Assembly: GCF_003115775.1 (NCBI RefSeq)
Contig: NZ_QEES01000002.1
Location: 682,001 to 746,000, forward strand
Length of the DNA: 64,000 nucleotides
Direction: 5' to 3'
From: Cellulomonas sp. WB94
Lineage (GTDB): Bacteria; Actinomycetota; Actinomycetes; Actinomycetales; Cellulomonadaceae
Under the pieces are notes generated by a model that saw only the letters and a list, made by a program, of their open reading frames with translations, did no database searches and was not told the DNA's origin. How positions within the stretch are numbered: position 1 is the stretch's first letter; every line of letters starts with the position of its first letter. A program made the position numbers and the translations under genes. Of this stretch, positions 62,190 to 64,000 are shown one piece after another.

Positions 62190-62633
62190 CTACTGCGCTA
62201 CCTGGGTGATGACGAACGGCTTGGGCTGCTGGGCCGCGTGCGGGTGCTCCGAACCGACGTACACCTTGAGCTTCGAGAGCTGGGCACGTGCGAGCGAGCT
62301 CTTCGGGAGCATGCCGCGGACGGCCTTCTCGATCGCGCGCTCGGGGTGCTTCTCGAGGAGCTCGGCGTAGGTGGTCGCACGCAGACCGCCCGGGTAGCCC
62401 GAGTGACGGTAGGCGAGCTTGGTCTCGCGCTTGTTGCCGGTGAGGGCGATCTTCTCCGCGTTGATGACGATGACGAAGTCGCCGCCGTCGACGTGAGGAG
62501 CAAAGGTCGCCTTGTGCTTGCCGCGCAGCAACGTGGCCACGTGGGTGGCCAGGCGACCCAGGACGACATCGTTCGCGTCGATGATGTGCCAGGTCCGCTC
62601 GACGTCGCCGGGCTTCGGGGTGTACGTGCGCAC
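62190..62633 (-). CDS. rplM: 50S ribosomal protein L13
   Basis: This 147-residue protein has the L13 features [49 protein letters not shown] and the late [20 protein letters not shown]. The GTG start follows GAAGG. L13 is made with S9 in nearly all bacteria. A leader of about 215 nt precedes it, longer than needed and containing a strong stem-loop. Confidence 0.97.
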   Translation of the reverse strand: MRTYTPKPGDVERTWHIIDANDVVLGRLATHVATLLRGKHKATFAPHVDGGDFVIVINAEKIALTGNKRETKLAYRHSGYPGGLRATTYAELLEKHPERAIEKAVRGMLPKSSLARAQLSKLKVYVGSEHPHAAQQPKPFVITQVAQ

Positions 62634-62850
62634 GGTCTAAGCCTTCGTTTCGTATAGCTGGATGTGTCCACAGCGATGGCCCGCAGGAGGCGGACCCGCC
62701 GATGAGTGCTGTCGGTGGAGCATCCCTGGGGGCCGGCGAGTGGGAGCACCGAACCTGACCGTCCGTACTGCGGCCTGCGGATCTGCCGGGAGCAGCTGCT
62801 CCTTGCGATCCTCAGAAGCGGCCTCAGTGTGGACGGGAGACGCACAACGA
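62634..62850 (-). promoter_or_regulatory. long 5' leader of the rplM-rpsI mRNA with a two-tier stem-loop
   Basis: This gene-free stretch would be transcribed from the promoter at 62857-62886. At 62779-62811 it contains an outer GGATC/GATCC stem enclosing the perfect palindrome GGAGCAGCTGCTCC. No open frame with a start and ribosome site is convincing. It may be an autoregulatory leader bound by L13; that is inferred from its length and structure. Confidence 0.45.
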
Positions 62851-62856
62851 CACACC

Positions 62857-62886
62857 AGAGTAGCCGCCGCCGTGCCGCAGGGTCAA
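62857..62886 (-). promoter_or_regulatory. promoter of rplM-rpsI
   Basis: TTGACC (-35, 62881-62886) and TACTCT (-10, 62857-62862) are 18 bp apart, a near-consensus housekeeping promoter. It points to rplM with a leader of about 215 nt. Confidence 0.65.
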
Positions 62887-62930
62887 AACGCTCCGCTGCG
62901 GCACTCCCTCGCACCCCGCGGCCCGCGCCC

Positions 62931-64000
62931 TCACCGGGCGCGCTTGACGCGACCGGAGTCCCACACGGCCTCGGGGGTCTCGACGACCTCGCCGTCCGCC
63001 CCGAACACCAGGAACCGGTCGAAGCCGCGCGCGAACCACCGGTCGTGCGTCACGGCCATGACCGTCCCCTCGAACGCCTCGAGACCGGCCTCGAGCGCCT
63101 CGGCGGAGTGCAGGTCGAGGTTGTCGGTCGGCTCGTCGAGCAGGAGCAGCGTCGCGCCGCCGAGCTCGAGCAGCAGGATCTGGAACCGCGCCTGCTGCCC
63201 ACCCGACAGCGTCTCGTACGCCTGCTCGGCCGCCGCGACGAGCTCGTAGCGGTCGAGGGCCTTGCTGGCCGGCTCGCGTCCCATGCCGGCCCGGTGCCCG
63301 TCGCCGCGGTGCAGGATCTCGAGCAGCGTGCGCCCGACGAGCTCGGCGTGGTCGTGGTTCTGCGCGAACCAGCCGGGCCGGACCCGGGACCCGAGCACCA
63401 CCCGGCCCGTGTGGGCGACAGGAGTCACGTCCACGTCGCCCGCAGGCTCGTGCTCGGGCGAGGGGTCGGAGCCGCCGGTCGCGAGCAGCCGGAGGAAGTG
63501 CGACTTGCCCGAGCCGTTCGAGCCCAGGACCGCGATGCGCTCGCCGAACCAGACCTCGAGGTCGAACGGCTCCATGAGCCCCGTGAGCTCGAGGCCGGTC
63601 GCGACGACGGCCCGCTTGGCCGTCCGACCACCGCGCAGCCGGACCCGGACGTTCTGCTCGCGCGCCATGACCTGCGGCGGACCCGCCTCCTCGAACTTCC
63701 GCAGCCGCGTCTGGGCCGCTGAGTAGCGCGACGCGAGCCCGTCGTTGAAGGCAGCCTTGTTCTTGAGCGTGAACACGAGCTCCTTGAGCTTCGCGTGCTC
63801 CTCGTCCCAGCGACGCAGGAGCTCCTCGAGCCGCGAGCGCCGGTCCTCGCGCGCCTGCGGGTAGCTCCTGAAGCCGCCACCGTGCACCCAGATGCTCGAA
63901 CCGGACGCCGTCGGCTCGAGCGTCGCGACCTGGGTGGCGGTGCGCGCGAGCAGCTCGCGGTCGTGGCTCACGTACAGCACGGTCTTGGGCGAGGCCGCGA
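62931..64000 (-). CDS. ABC-F family ATPase, C-terminal part (5' end beyond window)
   Basis: The frame is open at the right edge; about 356 residues are visible. The fragment starts at the end of the first ATPase domain (VLYVSHDRELLARTA), has a charged inter-domain linker (SRLEELLRRWDEEHAKLKEL), then a full second ATPase domain: Walker A LGSNGSGKSHFLRLLA, signature LSGGQQARFQILLLEL and Walker B LLLLDEPTDNLDL. There is no membrane segment, as in ABC-F proteins that act on ribosomes in translation or antibiotic protection. The subfamily cannot be fixed without the N-terminus. Confidence 0.9.
   Translation of the reverse strand, partial: AASPKTVLYVSHDRELLARTATQVATLEPTASGSSIWVHGGGFRSYPQAREDRRSRLEELLRRWDEEHAKLKELVFTLKNKAAFNDGLASRYSAAQTRLRKFEEAGPPQVMAREQNVRVRLRGGRTAKRAVVATGLELTGLMEPFDLEVWFGERIAVLGSNGSGKSHFLRLLATGGSDPSPEHEPAGDVDVTPVAHTGRVVLGSRVRPGWFAQNHDHAELVGRTLLEILHRGDGHRAGMGREPASKALDRYELVAAAEQAYETLSGGQQARFQILLLELGGATLLLLDEPTDNLDLHSAEALEAGLEAFEGTVMAVTHDRWFARGFDRFLVFGADGEVVETPEAVWDSGRVKRAR

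Overview
The window is a 64 kb piece of a very GC-rich actinobacterial chromosome, most like Cellulomonas and its relatives (Micrococcales, Cellulomonadaceae). Evidence for this: a WhiB3/WhiD-type and a BldM-type regulator beside guaB and guaB3, an alr-tsaE-tsaB-rimI block, glmS-acpS, glmM-def and rplM-rpsI in an order that recalls Mycobacterium and Streptomyces, an actinobacterial Tad/Flp pilus locus, and a phosphoketolase-pta-ackA operon. The genus is inferred from gene content only. I see no IS element, prophage, CRISPR array, rRNA or tRNA gene.

Layout. 1-5.4 kb: end of an envelope-stress (LiaF-like) gene, small membrane proteins, a GT4 glycosyltransferase, a decayed diguanylate cyclase and guaA. 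5.9-19.4 kb: one long leftward Tad pilus locus. In transcription order it holds a zinc-ribbon protein, CpaB, a CpaE ATPase fused to a TadE pseudopilin, a second TadE, the TadA ATPase, TadB, TadC, a histidine kinase and a LuxR-type response regulator split by a frameshift. After a terminator come the Flp pilin, an OmpA-domain lipoprotein, a 469-residue protein with a pilin-type N-terminus, a lipoprotein, and a membrane-anchored TadG-like protein. 19.6-26.3 kb: DUF192 and DUF3817 proteins, a heterodimeric ABC exporter with complementary dead motifs, a GNAT enzyme, an ArfB ribosome-rescue factor and SURF1.

26.6-35.9 kb: xfp-pta-ackA (phosphoketolase to acetyl phosphate to acetate/acetyl-CoA), a TPR-GGDEF protein and an aldehyde dehydrogenase. 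36-42.5 kb: guaB3, a DnaQ-like exonuclease, guaB, a BldM-like regulator, a MerR regulator with a B12-fold-like tail, a WhiB3/WhiD protein and groES under a CIRCE operator. The divergent merR and whiB promoters carry the same 15-bp element between their -35 and -10 boxes. 42.7-54.7 kb: a methyltransferase, a GCS2-type ligase, tsaD, a nitroreductase-like enzyme, and the leftward nnr, kinase, alr-tsaE-tsaB-rimI-sulfurtransferase block; then an LLM oxidoreductase and acpS. 54.7-64 kb: glmS, coaA, a lipoprotein, DedA, def, glmM, rpsI, rplM and the end of an ABC-F gene cut by the window edge.

How the parts fit together. Purine synthesis (guaA, guaB, guaB3), amino-sugar and wall precursors (glmS, glmM, alr), CoA/ACP maturation (coaA, acpS), t6A tRNA modification (tsaB, tsaD, tsaE) and translation (rpsI, rplM, def, arfB) are core. 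The pilus locus and its two-component system are the accessory part and the most unusual. Many genes have a -10-like hexamer 5-7 nt before the start codon and no Shine-Dalgarno, which indicates leaderless mRNAs. Several convergent gene pairs are separated by long perfect or near-perfect palindromes that probably terminate both transcripts.
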